From Taiwanofungus camphoratus (taxonomy: Eukaryota; Basidiomycota; Agaricomycetes; Polyporales; Taiwanofungaceae): DNA of 64,000 nucleotides. The DNA lies in NCBI GenBank assembly GCA_003999685.1, contig CP021222.1, positions 2,790,001 through 2,854,000 on the forward strand. Direction: 5' to 3'. The notes beneath the pieces are model-generated. The model saw only the letters and a program-made list of their open reading frames with translations. It had not been told where the DNA came from and did no database searches. Positions 42,548 through 54,883 of the stretch are shown here, in pieces. How positions within the stretch are numbered: position 1 is the stretch's first letter; each line of letters begins with the position of its first letter. Made by a program: the position numbers and the translations under genes.

Positions 42548-45500
42548 ATGGCCCAACGGCGCTCAAACCATAGAGTATCTTCTGTTCCTGATACCGCCAT
42601 CTTGACTCGTCGAAAGCTTCAGTCGCGACGCGGCACTGGTCCTCGCAGACGCGTATTCACTCTTGCTAACTCGTACATCCAACCAAGCCCCAGTTCTCGC
42701 GCTTCGGTCGCGTCTAACAGCTCTCCGCCTACCTCGACTAGACGAGTTCTTGTACCTCTGCAGTTCAATTTGCGCAGGCTGCCTTCGCGACTATTTCTGG
42801 ATCGGAAGGAAAGCATGCCCATTGAGACCGACGCATATCATGTTCACGTAGGTTCCAAACGAAAGCGCGCTGTAAGCGGTAACGAGAACTCCTCCGTTGG
42901 CCGAGGCTCGCGAGTGGCAAGTAGATTGAAGAGGCGGAGAGCGGTCCAGAACTCAAGCGAGGATGAGGCAATTAGCGGTATGGACGTTGACGATCAGAAC
43001 CCTTGGGAACTTTCGGACAATTACGATGACGAAGGTGCCATGGACTCGTGTAAGACAAACTTGCCATTGAGCCAATGTCTGTTAATGATTCGTTGCGCAG
43101 CCGATAACTATCTTATCAACGAAGCAACTCCACGGCAGTTACTCCGCCTGCGGAAGGACGAGCTCGTCCAGCTATATGTCGCTGCCGGTCTTTCAGAAGA
43201 GGCAGAGTTATTCACAAAACCTGAGATTGTAGATTGCATCATTGCAGCACGAGATGATATTGCGGAACTACCACCGTCTTCACCAGGGGTCGCTGACAGT
43301 AATTCCAGCGATTACTCTTCCGATGGAGGCAACATCGCTGGCGGTGAAGAGACAGATATAGGCGGTCGATGCAGAAACGGTCTTAGGAGGCGAGCAACGG
43401 TGCACGACCTGAGTCGAACCGCTCGAACACGTGCTGCTGACAGGTGTATTTCGCTTGGGCAGATTGACGACCGGGATGTATTTTCTGGCAAAAGGACGCG
43501 ATTCACGGGAGAATACAATGACGTCTCGACGCGAAAGTAAGCGACTTTCACATTTCTTTGACCAAGAAGCGGCATTCAGTATTCTTTATCAGGCGAGGTT
43601 TAAGCAATGCTAGCTCCAGTAAGTCGCCGCCGACTACGTCTGCAATAGCTTCGTCGCTTCCCTCCCCTCCCGCCACACGTCTGCGGAGCCGCAAACTGTC
43701 CAGTGAGAACGGTGTTGTCCCATCATCTCCCGGCCACAGGAAGGGCAAGGGTAAGGTTAAGCAAGTTGAATTCAGTAATGAAGTTCAGGTCAACAGCTCG
43801 CAATCAATCACCCAAGTCTTCGAGGAGGAAAGTGATTTGACAGACCTCACTGAGGTCGAGGAGTCAATCAGTGTGACCACCCCCAGCCCGAGGCGTTTGC
43901 GGAGTAAAGGCGACCGCGAAAGGGTCCGGAGTAGGAATATGAAGGAAAATTGTGAGGACCTCCACGAGGGTGTCAGGCGAGTGACGCCGATGCGGAAAGC
44001 GAAGAGGAAGATTGGTAGTCTACGGGAGGATCACGAGGAGGAGGTAGAGGAAGACGAATTGGAGAGTGAAGCGGACGAGGACGAAGAGGTTGATCAATTG
44101 GCCCAAACTCCCTCCCCTGTGATCGCTCCCAAGACTTCCGGGCGGCGAACGCCTGTAAAACGGAGACTCCGCCCACGGCATTTGCAGACACTCACACCTC
44201 CCAGTGATGGTGACGATGAGGAGAGCGAGAATGATGAAGGTGCTGAGGCAGAGGAGAGCGCTGATGGAGAAGACCTTGAGAATGAGGGAGATGACGAGAG
44301 GAGTGTTGCAAGTGACGATGGTGAAGCAGAGGAGACCTCAACTACAGAACCTCGGAAATTGCGCAACGGGAAGATCGTGCCAGAAGGTGACATAGAGGAG
44401 GACATTGGCGAGGACGATGACGAGGACGAGGAAGATGATGACTACCGGGAGTCTGCCGAAGACGTCGACGTAGATGCAGAAGGCGAGACGGAGGAAAGTG
44501 AGGATACCGACGAGCCGATGGACGATGACAGTAGGTACTATCATATCTCATTCGAAATTGGGGCTGAATGACCGTCATCAAGTCGACCTCACTATCGCTA
44601 CAGCAAAAACCCTTGTGCGCTTACGTCGTGACGACCTCGTGCGGTTATGTGAGACTCGCGATCTTGATGCAACAGGTACAAAGCCTCAGCTTGCTGAAGC
44701 ACTGCTTCAATGGCGAGACCAGCACTGCAGCGAGGCATCATCACCATCTTCGACTAGAACTGTTCGTCCACCATCTACAGCCAGGGCCCGCCCCAACGGT
44801 CGGCGGAAAACTCGAAGTAAAAGCAACAGTCGGACGCCGCCTGTCCTCCTGCGTTCCGAACGCATACATATGGATGAACCTCGTACACCACCACTGTCAG
44901 GCCGGCAGAAAGAGGCTGAACCGGAGCTTGAGCTTGATCTCGAGAGCTTGGGTTTAGATGATAGGGAGATCCCACCTGACAAGCTCACGAAGCTTGAGAA
45001 GATAGGAAGCGGTGGTTTCAAGGATGTCTTCATTGGCAGGTTCAGGGGTCGACGAGTTGCTATTGCTGAATTTCGGGGCCAACTTAGCGCAAGTAAGTAT
45101 TCGCTTGCCTCACCCCACTCTTAATACTGAAGACTTGCAGTGGACATCAAGGAACTCAAACTACTGGGCGATTTTGATCACCCAAATATTGTTCGTTTCG
45201 TACGTCTTTCCATCACCCCTGCGTCACCATGTAATGACCGGGTTATCAGCTTGGGGTAAGCATCCCGGAAAATGCTAGAGAGACGCCGGTCATGATCATC
45301 AGCGAACTCTGCTCGAACGGCGATCTCTTTGATTATGTTCGCAACGTGAATCCCCCCTCGCTGTACAGAGTTGTGAGTACCATCGTTCTGTTCCTTTGAT
45401 CCTAGTCCCAATGCCCTTATTACAGCTGTCCATTATGCTTGACATCGCTCGTGGGCTTGAATATTTGCATACCCGGAAACCTTCCATAATCCACAGAGAT

Positions 45501-46051
45501 TGCAAATCGTCCAACATCCTCATTACCTCCAAAGGTGTCGCCAAAATCACGGACTTTGGACTTGCCAAGGTGAAGCAATCGACACGCTCCATGGTACGCA
45601 GTTTAGTCGGGACTGTAAACTGGCAAGCGCCAGAGCTTTGGCATGCCCATCCAAAATACAATCATAAAGTTGATGTGTTCTCCTGCGCAATGGTGTATTG
45701 GGAAATTCTTCAGTGGCATCTTCCTAACAAGAAGTTCCCGTGGGAGGTGCGCCGTTGCCTGTGCATTGTTATCAATAGAGGGTACTCATTTATCCCAGGG
45801 CATGAATGAACATGCAATATATGATCTTGTAGGCAACAAACGACAAAGGTACGACGTTTCTTCCTTCTCCGGCTTACTGTTTTGTTCACGCGCACTCCAC
45901 TCTCAGACCTTCAATAAGTGGATTGCGCAAGCATTGGTGTCCGGAAATTGTGGATCTAGTGGAACGCATGTGGGCACAAGAGCACCAAGACCGGCCACCA
46001 ATGACCGAAGTGGTAGAAGAGCTTGAGCGCCTCGTCCAGAGATACCGATAA
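42548..46051 (+). CDS. Protein kinase with SAP-like domains (TKL-like), atypical beta3 strand
   Basis: Nine exons (42548-43049, 43101-43536, 43593-44530, 44583-45092, 45141-45199, 45250-45372, 45426-45746, 45799-45848 and 45907-46051) give 1027 residues. A first SAP-like helix pair lies at about 180-223 (LLRLRKDELVQLYVAAGL). An acidic, basic-patched linker with many RLRSK/RKLRNGK clusters follows. A second SAP motif lies at about 634-670 (LVRLRRDDLVRLCETRDL). The C-terminal kinase domain has a glycine loop GSGGFKDVF (about 768), HRDCKSSNIL, ITDFGLAK and a conserved GTVNWQAPE. The usual VAIK lysine is absent (VAIAEF). SAP domains bind AT-rich DNA, so a nuclear, chromatin-linked kinase is inferred. 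The substrate is unknown. Confidence 0.88.
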
Positions 46052-46499
46052 TCATGCATATCCTCAAACAAAACTTATTATTACCCTCATCTTCTATCCA
46101 TCACTTATCTTACTACATTTCAAATATGCTCGGGACACTCGGTCTCATGTTGATCTCTGCGTGCTCATCGGTGGCTGTTATGGTTCTATCATAGAGGGAG
46201 AGTAATTTTCCCTTTTGCTTTGTATAACTTCAACCTATTTCATCAATCATCAACATCAATCTCCATAGTCGTTGCATCATGTTTCTATTCATAGTTGTAT
46301 CTTACATCTCATTCAAATAGCAGTGCATTTCATCACCGAATGTCAATGAAATCACTAACAGTCTCAACGTCCACAATCTAGGGCCCCACTGAACAACATA
46401 AATTGAATGTAAGCGAAAGCAAACCTAACATTGACAAAATACTGTAAAGGACCGTCCGAAAACTTAGTCTTCTAGACTCCCAATGGTATGTGCCCATCT
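46052..46499. other. AT-rich, CpG-poor intergenic stretch
   Basis: This holds the kinase 3' flank and low-complexity AT-rich sequence without frames of note. No repeats with defined ends were seen. Confidence 0.5.
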
Positions 46500-47330
46500 G
46501 CAATTGTGCTCACGGAATCGATAATTCAGGCGAAAGGCATCGAGTGGGTGGAGGCGGAGGTGGACATTCGCTGAACAATCCACGGATATGATATGTGAGT
46601 GGCACGAAGAGGCAGGTAGGTCACTGACGTTGACTCACCGGATAGGCTGTATGATGTAGTCAACGTCGTTTGAATTCGACAGGACGTCCTGAGTGATGCA
46701 TGATGCATTCATATTCGAGGGTGGCCAGTCGACGGTCTCTTGTTGAGGACGTATTGCCATCGCTTCGCCTTGTCGAGTTCGTGCGACAGCGAGCAGAACG
46801 ACGGAATTGCGGACGTAGTTGAGGTTGTGTTATATCGACATGGGCGCCGTACACAGTGCTGCGGACTGCAGAAGGAGTGTTGCCCATAGTGGTCTCTCGG
46901 TAAGGATTGAAGGTTACCTAGCGTAGAACCACTCATTATATCCGTTCTCTACACAGCTGATATATGGCTACATTCGGGCGGCGTCGAACGCAGAATGGGC
47001 ATGGAATACACCCATGCCGCCTAAGGTAGCGGTAGGACAGGAAGACCATCGAAGCATGATACTTAGCGGCAGTCCCAGCATGAGTTTGAAGTGAGTGGTG
47101 GGGGCGTGGCTGATCGAACGGCACTTGCTATCTTTCGCAGAGTACTTCAGGGGGCCAGGTCGCCAGAGGCAGCGGAGTCCATACCAGGTCTGCATTCCTT
47201 CGTCACGGATTTCGATATGCCGCAACGCCTCGAGGTCTGCCAATGATGTGTGAGACGATGCACAGCATGTTTTGGCATAGGGACACTCGTTCTTGTGAGA
47301 CATATCAGCAATTACATCTCCACAGAAAAT
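46500..47330 (-). CDS. Uncharacterised gene with a CxxC...HxxxC motif, structure incomplete
   Basis: Coding-like pieces line up on the minus strand. The first, from about 47330, reads PCIFCGDVIADMSHKNECPYA, a CxxC-x9-H-x3-C zinc-knuckle-like motif, followed by LADLEALRHIEIRDEGMQTW. A later piece reads NPYRETTMGNTPSAV, and another LNYVRNSVVLLAVARTRQGE to DVDYIIQPIR. A clean GT-AG intron then leads into a Pro-rich end (ECPPPPPTRCLSPELSIP). I could not connect the middle exons or find a confident start. A nucleic-acid-binding protein is possible. No family is recognised. Confidence 0.3.
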
Positions 47331-47489
47331 GCAGGGTTTCTGTCAATCTAAGCTGTTCCATGTCCAAGCCCGTCAGCAACCCGAATGCGTTATTGTAAAA
47401 CAACAAATGGTAGGTCTATTCTGATACAAAATGGTGTTCAACTTCTCTTGTACTCTTCGCGCCATCTACGTCGTGTTAGAAGGACACAC

Positions 47490-50371
47490 CTACGCATCAT
47501 AAACATTTTTGACTTCGTACATGTTAGTATCTGCTGGTGCGACCACATCCCCATCGCCATATACCGGCGCCACAGTGTACATCTTGGTATCGACAGGTAT
47601 TTCGAAAGCCGCAGCTTTGGCACCCTCTGCTGGTACACCCTTGCCCTTCCTTCCGGCAGTTGGCGTCACTGCGCCGGCAGGCGATGCACTTGACGGGCCC
47701 GCCTTGCTCGCTAGGCTGGCAGCGCGTCCATCTGGAATGTGGATGAACTCGCGGCGACCGTCGGTGACTCCATCAAAGATATAATAACCCTTTCTCTCGA
47801 ATTGAATAATGTCCCCCTTCTTCAGCTCAAGGACATTTGCGTCCGACAAAGCATCCTCGCGGAACTCGCTGACAGGTGTCACGAAATCTTTGACCTCATC
47901 ATTCTCCTCGAGCTTCTTCTTGGTAATAAGGTAGTCGTGGTCAAGCAGCGTGATGTCGACAAGGGGGTATGTGTTGGTCTGTTGTGCAAGCCAAGTGATC
48001 TTCTTCTTCGTCTTGCGGAAATCACCACCGAGGTGAAGCTCCATCACAATGCTAGTGACAATACCCTCCGCATTGATCTCCTTCGAGCATACGATGGCAT
48101 TACCCCAGTCCATCAGGGTGATCTACAACAGATACATGAGTAATGAAGAGTGAATGCAAGGAAAAATATGCACTTCTTCCTGGTCATCGAAAGACAGTGC
48201 ATCCTCCTGCTCAACGAATACCTGGGATGAGAATACCGTCCTTTTCTCTCCGACCTCGGGATTCTTTTTGTGCTTGGGAAGGGTCTTCATCTCGGGAACC
48301 GCCGGACCTCCTTTTATCGTCACTGGCACGCTAGGGAAATCGGGGGTCCGCATATTAACAAGAATAGACGAGTAAGGTGGGGGGCAACACACATGCCGGT
48401 CTTACTGATTGCCCAGAAACGCGGAGCAACGGGGTCGATGACCTTCTTGTTCAAAGTCCATAGCGAGTCCCACTCGAGAGATACAATCGCTTGTGATGGT
48501 CCTTGTGCGAGCATGAATTGACGAAGCGCTTCGACAGTCAGTCCCCGGCGGCGGATGCCACGGACAGTAGGGAATCTCGGGTCGTCCCATCCACGGACGA
48601 GACCCGAGTCGACAAACCAATGGAGCTTTCGCTTTGAGAGCAAAGTATAGATGAAATTCAGACGGCTGATTCATGCATAATGGTCACATCAACCCTGTGC
48701 AACAAAATTGGCAAGCGAGTGAGAGACAGACCTGAAATCCCAAATATGCACAAGCCGAAGCCCAAGCGCCTCAATCATCCAATAGTATTGCGGGTTACGG
48801 TCGCGGTACTCGTTCGTCCGCAATGCATGTGTCACTCCCTCCAATGAGTCGACGATTGGGCAAGCAAAGTCATAAGTGGGATAAATTTTCCATTTTGTCC
48901 TGACAATATTCTATGAGTTATGCCCGGGCACAAGGAACAAAGGAAAACCATTATGACGTACCCAGTACGATGATGAGGAAGGAGGTTGCACCGATAAATG
49001 ACAGGATCGCGCAAAGCCTTGTTGGGGTTGTCAACGCTCATCTTCGCGCGGATACACCACCGCACGCCTTCTTCGGTGCCCGCCTTCATCTCCTCAAAGT
49101 GCTTGAGGTTATCCTCGACACTGTCGTCCCGGTGTTTCGATGCAATACCGTTGAAACGCTCCTCTCGCATCTACAACAAAGATCACGTCAGGACTAGCCA
49201 GTAGATAGTTTTTTGGTAGGACAAGGAAGATGAGACATGACGAAAGAGGTTCACGTACTTGAGCTTGTTCGGTGTCATCAGCATAAGCCTTACCTTCTCT
49301 GATTATCTTGACTGCAAGCTCGTAAAGCTGGTCGAAGTAATCAGATGTGTGTGAAATTTTGTCACCGTGAATATCAAGGAGGGCTAAATCCTCCAAAATT
49401 GTCTCCTCGAATTCAGTCTAAATTTGACCGAATGGCAATCAGCGAGTGAGATAATGCAAAGCTTAATGCCAAGGGAAGGGGATACCTACCCGCTCCTTCG
49501 TTGGATTTGTGTCGTCGAACCGGATGAGCAATTTGCCTTTGTACATTTTCGCAAAATATTGGTTGAGCATCGCCGCCTTCGCATGGCCAATATGGAGATA
49601 ACCACTCGGCTCAGGCGGAAATCGCGTCACGACCTTGCCCTCCTTCGCATTTTGTAGTCCCAATGCGAAAGATGCGGCAGTCTTGTTAGATCGGGCTTTA
49701 TGTGATTTTGCCTCTTCAGGAAAGTGGGTTGTGCATGAGTTCTATCACAGCGGAAAAGAAAAGAGAAACGTACCGCTCAAGCTAGTAAGCGCTAATTGGG
49801 TAGACTCGAGAGACTCAAAGTATGAGTACCAACGAAGCAGATGGACATGCTTATTGTTTTTCAGCAGGCCAACAATTTTTACACTGCCTGGAACAAGTAT
49901 TATGGATAAACCGGCGTAAGAACGAGGAATACGAGGCTACCTTTGAGTGCGCCCCATACGATCCAATCTGCGGCAGTGACATCGTGGCCCACGAGGAAGG
50001 TGCGGAATGCGAGGTGATCGTCGAGGGAATCGAGAACAGCAACAATGTCAGGGAAAGCTGTTATGGTCTGTAGCGATTTCGCGAGAGCGAAGTACGCCTG
50101 TGTCTGTCCAATATCCTTTCCGATTAATCGATCATTCTTATTCACACGACCTGTTTCGTACCTTGGCACTATCATCAGCCAAACCACCCGCCTTCGCCAG
50201 TGCTCGCACAATCTCGTCTTCAGCGGTGAGTTTTGAACCATTCAGCTCTAAGCTGATACCAGACGTGCTCTCTTCGAATGCGAGCTCGGCTTTCCCTGTG
50301 TAGGTCGCAATTGCGACCGCTGCAAAGGGGAAAGGAGATGCCGCAGAAGAGGCGGTGAGTACACCGGACAT
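47490..50371 (-). CDS. GUS1: Cytosolic glutamyl-tRNA synthetase (class I)
   Basis: The enzyme charges tRNA-Glu with glutamate in the cytosol. Ten exons are predicted: 50162-50371, 49941-50115, 49774-49887, 49490-49713, 49259-49417, 48962-49170, 48732-48899, 48393-48665, 48174-48330 and 47490-48122. They give 773 residues. An N-terminal GST-like domain ([20 protein letters not shown]) is the part that docks on an Arc1-type cofactor in yeast. The catalytic part starts [19 protein letters not shown] (the HIGH signature). [12 protein letters not shown] carries the KMSKS-equivalent region in the eukaryotic SKRKL form. The C-terminal anticodon-binding beta barrels end [13 protein letters not shown] long Ala/Pro/Ser insert near residue 710 is lineage-specific. 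The gene is divergent from the phosphoesterase at 50675. Confidence 0.95.
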
Positions 50372-50674
50372 TTCTGATGAAGTGAGAGTGTATGTAAACT
50401 CCAACACTAGTGAGCAGGAAAATATAAGGAAATTGGGACTTGACTCAAGCTTGACTCGAGGCAAACTTGATCACGATCCCTTGAAGCTTTTCAGTCCTAG
50501 AATGTCTGGGGTCCGACGTACTTCATCCTCAGGTAGACCTGTACCTCGGACACTAGTTACTTGGTATGATCGTCTAACAGAATGTCTGCTTGCATTGAAC
50601 GCTCATAATCAGCCTCCGCAGTCGTTTGACCAGCAGCTTGCCTTCAAAACACTTCTCTTCTATCATTGCTCTAG
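50372..50674. promoter_or_regulatory. Shared divergent promoter (GUS1 / metallophosphoesterase)
   Basis: About 300 bp separate the two start codons. No TATA box is obvious on either side. Any regulation of one gene from here could affect the other. Confidence 0.45.
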
Positions 50675-51781
50675 ATGAGTTTTATCCGCCGGATTCTGAG
50701 TACGAATGGACCTGCGGTAACGGCCAAACATGAGGAACGAGTTGCGAGTGCAAGTCATACGCCTTCGTTGTCTACACCCACAGCGGTCGTGTATCTGACA
50801 TATGACATTGAGCATCCACCCATTCATCCTGGGCCATCCTGGACACGCTTTGTTTGCATATCTGATACCCACTCGCACGTTTTTCCTGTACCGTCGGGCG
50901 ATGTTTTACTTCACGCGGGTGATTTGAGCAGCTGGGGATCCCTGAAACACCTTCAAGGAACTGTGGGCTGGTTGGCGACACTGCCCCATCCGATCAAAAT
51001 GTGAATAGGTGGTACACCTCGAGCTTTCTATCTGAACGTCAGGACTAATATGTGCTAAGTGTGTAGCATGATTGCGGGCAATCACGATGTACGCCAGATC
51101 TCCCGTGGCTTGTGCTCAAATGGTCTTACTCGGCTTGTAGCTATGTTTAGATGATGCATGGGCAGAAGAGGGTGAATTGGGTCGTCTTGGAGGACAGGGC
51201 ATTCCATCCAAGGTGAGTGCGATATTGTGTCCAAGTTCACTCTTGATGAAGTGCAGGATGTAACTGCTGCAAAAGAGTTAGTTCGCAGTCCGGCTGTGCT
51301 TCAAGCAGGTATACATTATCTTGAACATGAATTCGTTCAGGTGACTACCCCGGGTGGTAGGACGTGGAATGTGTATGGTTCGCCGGTAAGTGATGCACTC
51401 AGATAATTTATCGTTAGTGTTCATAGTGTTATCCAGGCCGCTCCTCGTTATGCCTTGGGTTCTTTTCAATATACACCCGGTGACGGCGACGAGATTTACG
51501 CGCAAATCCCTGTCTCGACGGAGATCCTGCTTACACATACCCCTCCATACGAAATCTGTGATCGAACTCGACGTGGGAAGGCAGCTGGCTGCACTGAGCT
51601 AGCAAACCGGCTGGAAAGCGGAGAACTGTGTCACTGTAGACTACACGTCTTCGGTCACATCCACGAAGCGCACGGTGTGGTCTTGAGCGATGGAAGTGAT
51701 AAGTGTCCGGGGCAGAGAGTGAGCGTAAATGCCGCCGTTGCTTCGGTCGGTCAGGCTGTCATCGTCGACCTGCAGAATTAG
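50675..51781 (+). CDS. Calcineurin-like metallophosphoesterase (MPPED-like)
   Basis: Five exons (50675-51000, 51067-51088, 51141-51212, 51257-51385 and 51437-51781) give 297 residues. The metal-binding signature is complete and in order: ISDTHSH, GDVLLHAGDLSSWG, IAGNHD, LLTHTPP and HVFGHIHEAHG. A two-metal phosphoesterase like the animal MPPED1/2 group is therefore expected to be active. Physiological substrates are unknown in fungi. The 22-nt second exon encodes the GNHD metal ligands, so skipping it would inactivate the protein. Confidence 0.9.
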
Positions 51782-52051
51782 CAGCCATCTACCGTATTTT
51801 ACATCAAGGAATAATCAGATAGCTTGGCCAGTGATGATGCCATGGAACTGGGAGAACGCAGTCAGGAATTGATTTCCACGGAGCATTGCTTGGAGTGATT
51901 TCAGTGGGCGCTTACCTTACCCGCTGATCAATTGAACTTCCTAGTTCGAAAAATGACTCGGACTCGTGTTTTCTTGCAACGGGCTGTATATATGTCAAGC
52001 CTTGATTTCCTGCATTATCCACCCACTAATCACCCTCATTGACGACCCATC
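51782..52051. promoter_or_regulatory. 2-isopropylmalate synthase upstream region
   Basis: This is the interval upstream of LEU4, containing a GTATATATG TATA-like element near 51987. No palindromic Leu3-type CCGGN4CCGG site was seen. Confidence 0.3.
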
Positions 52052-54675
52052 ATGCCCATGCTGTACGGAGGTTTTCGATCGAGTCACCATATTGGTACAC
52101 TAATCAGCATACTCGCAGCGCGGATCCATCCCAAAAGTACAAACCGTACACCCCTTTAAACCTTCCAGACCGACAATGGCCCTCAAAAGTAGTTACAAAG
52201 CCGCCAATATGGCTTTCTACGGACCTTCGCGATGGCAATCAAGCCCTCGCAAATCCCATGACAATCGCACAGAAGACCCTCTTCTTCCACACCCTCCTCA
52301 AGTGTGGATTCAAGGAGATTGAGGTCGCATATCCTGCTGCTAGTGATACTGACTTCAATTTCGTGCGTGGCCTCATTGAACAGGGTCAAGTTCCGGACGA
52401 TGTGTGGATACAGGTTAGTCCTCTATCTGATCGTCTAGATGGAACGAACGTTGAACGCATGTTGAGCTTAGGTTCTCACTCCCGCTCGGGAGGATCTGAT
52501 CAAGCGTACAGTCGACTCTGTAGCAGGCGCTAAGCGCGCCATCATCCATATGTACAATGCGACCTCATGTCTGTTTCGCGAAGTCGTCTTCCGCAACTCC
52601 AAGGAGGAGACCATCGCCCTGGCCGTGAAGCACACCAAAATCGTCAAACAGTTGACGGAGGAGTGCACAGCGAAGTACGGCACTATTTTTAAGTATGAAT
52701 ACAGCCCGGAAACTTTCACGCAGACCGAGCCCGAATTTGCAGTCGAGGTTTGCGAGGCTGTGAAAGCTGCATGGGCCAAGGCAAGTATCGGCGAGGATCG
52801 CATCATCTTCAACTTGCCTGCAACAGTGGAGATAGGTCCACCTAATCACTATGCCGATCAGGTGAGGCTGTAATGCAGGACCCTTTCAGACGGCGTGCTA
52901 ACATCCTTTAGGTGGAATACTTTTGTCGCCACATTACAGAGCGAGAAAAGGTGGCCATCAGTCTGCATCCTCATAATGATCGAGGTAAGGTGCCTTCTGT
53001 CTGTATAAATCCGCACATTTCTAATGTATTACGTTTACTAGGCCAAGGCATCGCTGCAGCAGAATTGGCTATGCTTGCCGGCGCAGATCGTGTCGAAGGC
53101 TGTCTCTTTGGAAATGGCGAGCGCACAGGCAACGTAGATCTCGTCAACCTCGCGTTGAACCAATACACACAGGGCATTAACCCCGGCCTGGATTTCAGCG
53201 ACATTCAGGCTGTGATCGACATCGTGACGCAGTGCAACGATCTCCCTGCGCATCCCCGTCATCCGTACGCCGGGGAGCTTGTCTTCACTGCATTCTCAGG
53301 CTCTCATCAGGACGCGATCAAGAAGGGTTTCGAAGCTCAGCGCATACGACATGAGCAGGCCAAGAAGACAGGCGAGCCACAGTACTGGCATATGCCGTAC
53401 TTGCCGATCGACCCGGCCGATCTTGGGTGTAATTACGAGGCAGTCATTCGAGTCAATGCGCAGTCAGGCAAGGGCGGCATCGCATATCTCGTGCAGCAGC
53501 ACCTGCAGCTAGACGTGCCGCGCAAGATGCAGATTGCGTTCTACCAGGTTATTCAGGATGTTGCGGACCGCGAGGCAAGAGAGATGACTGTTGAGGATAT
53601 CACAAACACTTTTCGCAACAGTTACCACTATGGCGGTTCGACATACGAGGGCAGGCTGGTGTTGAAGTCATTCAAGATTTCTGCAGAGCCTTCTCCAGAT
53701 CTTCCCAATGGCGAAGAAGCCGCAGACGAGCGCCGCCAGTTCGATGGCACTGTCTCCGTTGATGGCGTCCTGCGGGTCATACGGGGAGATGGGAACGGCC
53801 CGTTATCTGCCCTCCTGGATGCTCTACGTACACATCTCGACATCGACCTCTCCCTCCGTGAATATACGGAACACGCCATCGGTGAAGGCCAGGATGCCAA
53901 GGCCGCCTCATACGTGGAACTCGTACCTCCAGCGCAAAATATCAAGGAGATCCGGCAATCTACTCAGTCTTGGTGGGGCGTCGGCGTTGATGCAGACATA
54001 GCCGGCTCAGGCTTACGCGCCGTCCTCAGCGCGGCGAACAGCGCGATCGGAGATCGCACGCTACCGGAACTCAAACTGAGTGTTGGATCCAATCACAGGA
54101 CCGGCTCGGCCGACATTGCATCTATCGTCTTGAATCAGCTGCAACTAGAGCTGCCGCGGCGACTACAAGCGCATTTCTTTGAGGTCGTGCAGCGTGCGGC
54201 GCGCGGCTTTGGTGGCGAGATGTCGTATACAGATCTAATCGTTCTCTTCCGCGAGACATACGCTTACGAGGTGTCTGATGGTGAAGACAGATTCGCTGTT
54301 AAGAGTTTCAAGATGGAGAACCTCGGTGAATCTGGGCGTAAAGAGCTTACAGGCGAATTTATGATCAACGGCAAGCTCACGCCTGTGTCGGGCCAGGGCA
54401 ACGGACTGTTAACTGCGGCCATAGCCGCGTTGAATGCACACATCGATGGGAAAACGTCCGTCCGAGAGTACGCGGAGCATTCGATCGGCGAGGGTTCGGA
54501 AGTGAAAGCTGCGTCTTATATCGAGCTGGCATACGAAGCAGATGGCGACGCGATTAAGCTAAATGCGTGGGGCATCGCCACTGATACAGATATAACTGCT
54601 TCTGGCTTGAAAGCATTGCTATGTGCTTCGAGTAGATTGGACGTGATGCATCGACAGATTATTGAGAAAAACTAG
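52052..54675 (+). CDS. LEU4: 2-isopropylmalate synthase with duplicated LeuA dimer domain
   Basis: The enzyme condenses acetyl-CoA with 2-oxoisovalerate, the first committed step of leucine synthesis. Exons are 52052-52062 (11 nt), 52119-52413, 52472-52861, 52912-52984 and 53042-54675, giving 800 residues, well above the roughly 620 of the yeast enzyme. The catalytic TIM barrel shows [15 protein letters not shown], the metal ligands SLHPHNDRG and [11 protein letters not shown]. Two homologous C-terminal halves follow: about 402-560 ([14 protein letters not shown] to KAASYVELV and WGVGVDADI) and about 620-790 ([13 protein letters not shown] to KAASYIELA and WGIATDTDI). The start [20 protein letters not shown] matches the fungal family, which supports the 11-nt first exon. 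No mitochondrial presequence is evident. Confidence 0.93.
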
Positions 54676-54883
54676 CGTACTTAATGTATACACCTGTATT
54701 TTTTACCCTCATTGCTGCACGCTGCACCACAATGTAAACAATTTGCAGGTCATCGCACATTCAATATCGTTTCACGAGCAGTGTGGATAAGAGCGCGAAT
54801 CGAAGGGCGGAAGAAGCTAAGAATACAAAAACGAATAAACAGTACGCACGACAACAGGCAATGCCTCGACAAAAGGATAATCC

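Noticed and set aside
41908-42600. 230-codon minus frame
   Set aside because: It crosses the inverted-repeat element and overlaps the kinase start; composition is not protein-like.
43973-44581. Ser-rich minus frames under the kinase linker
   Set aside because: Shadows of the acidic GAG/GAT-rich exon of the SAP kinase.
49424-50303. Plus-strand frames across the glutamyl-tRNA synthetase
   Set aside because: They are antisense to well-supported synthetase exons and lack motifs.
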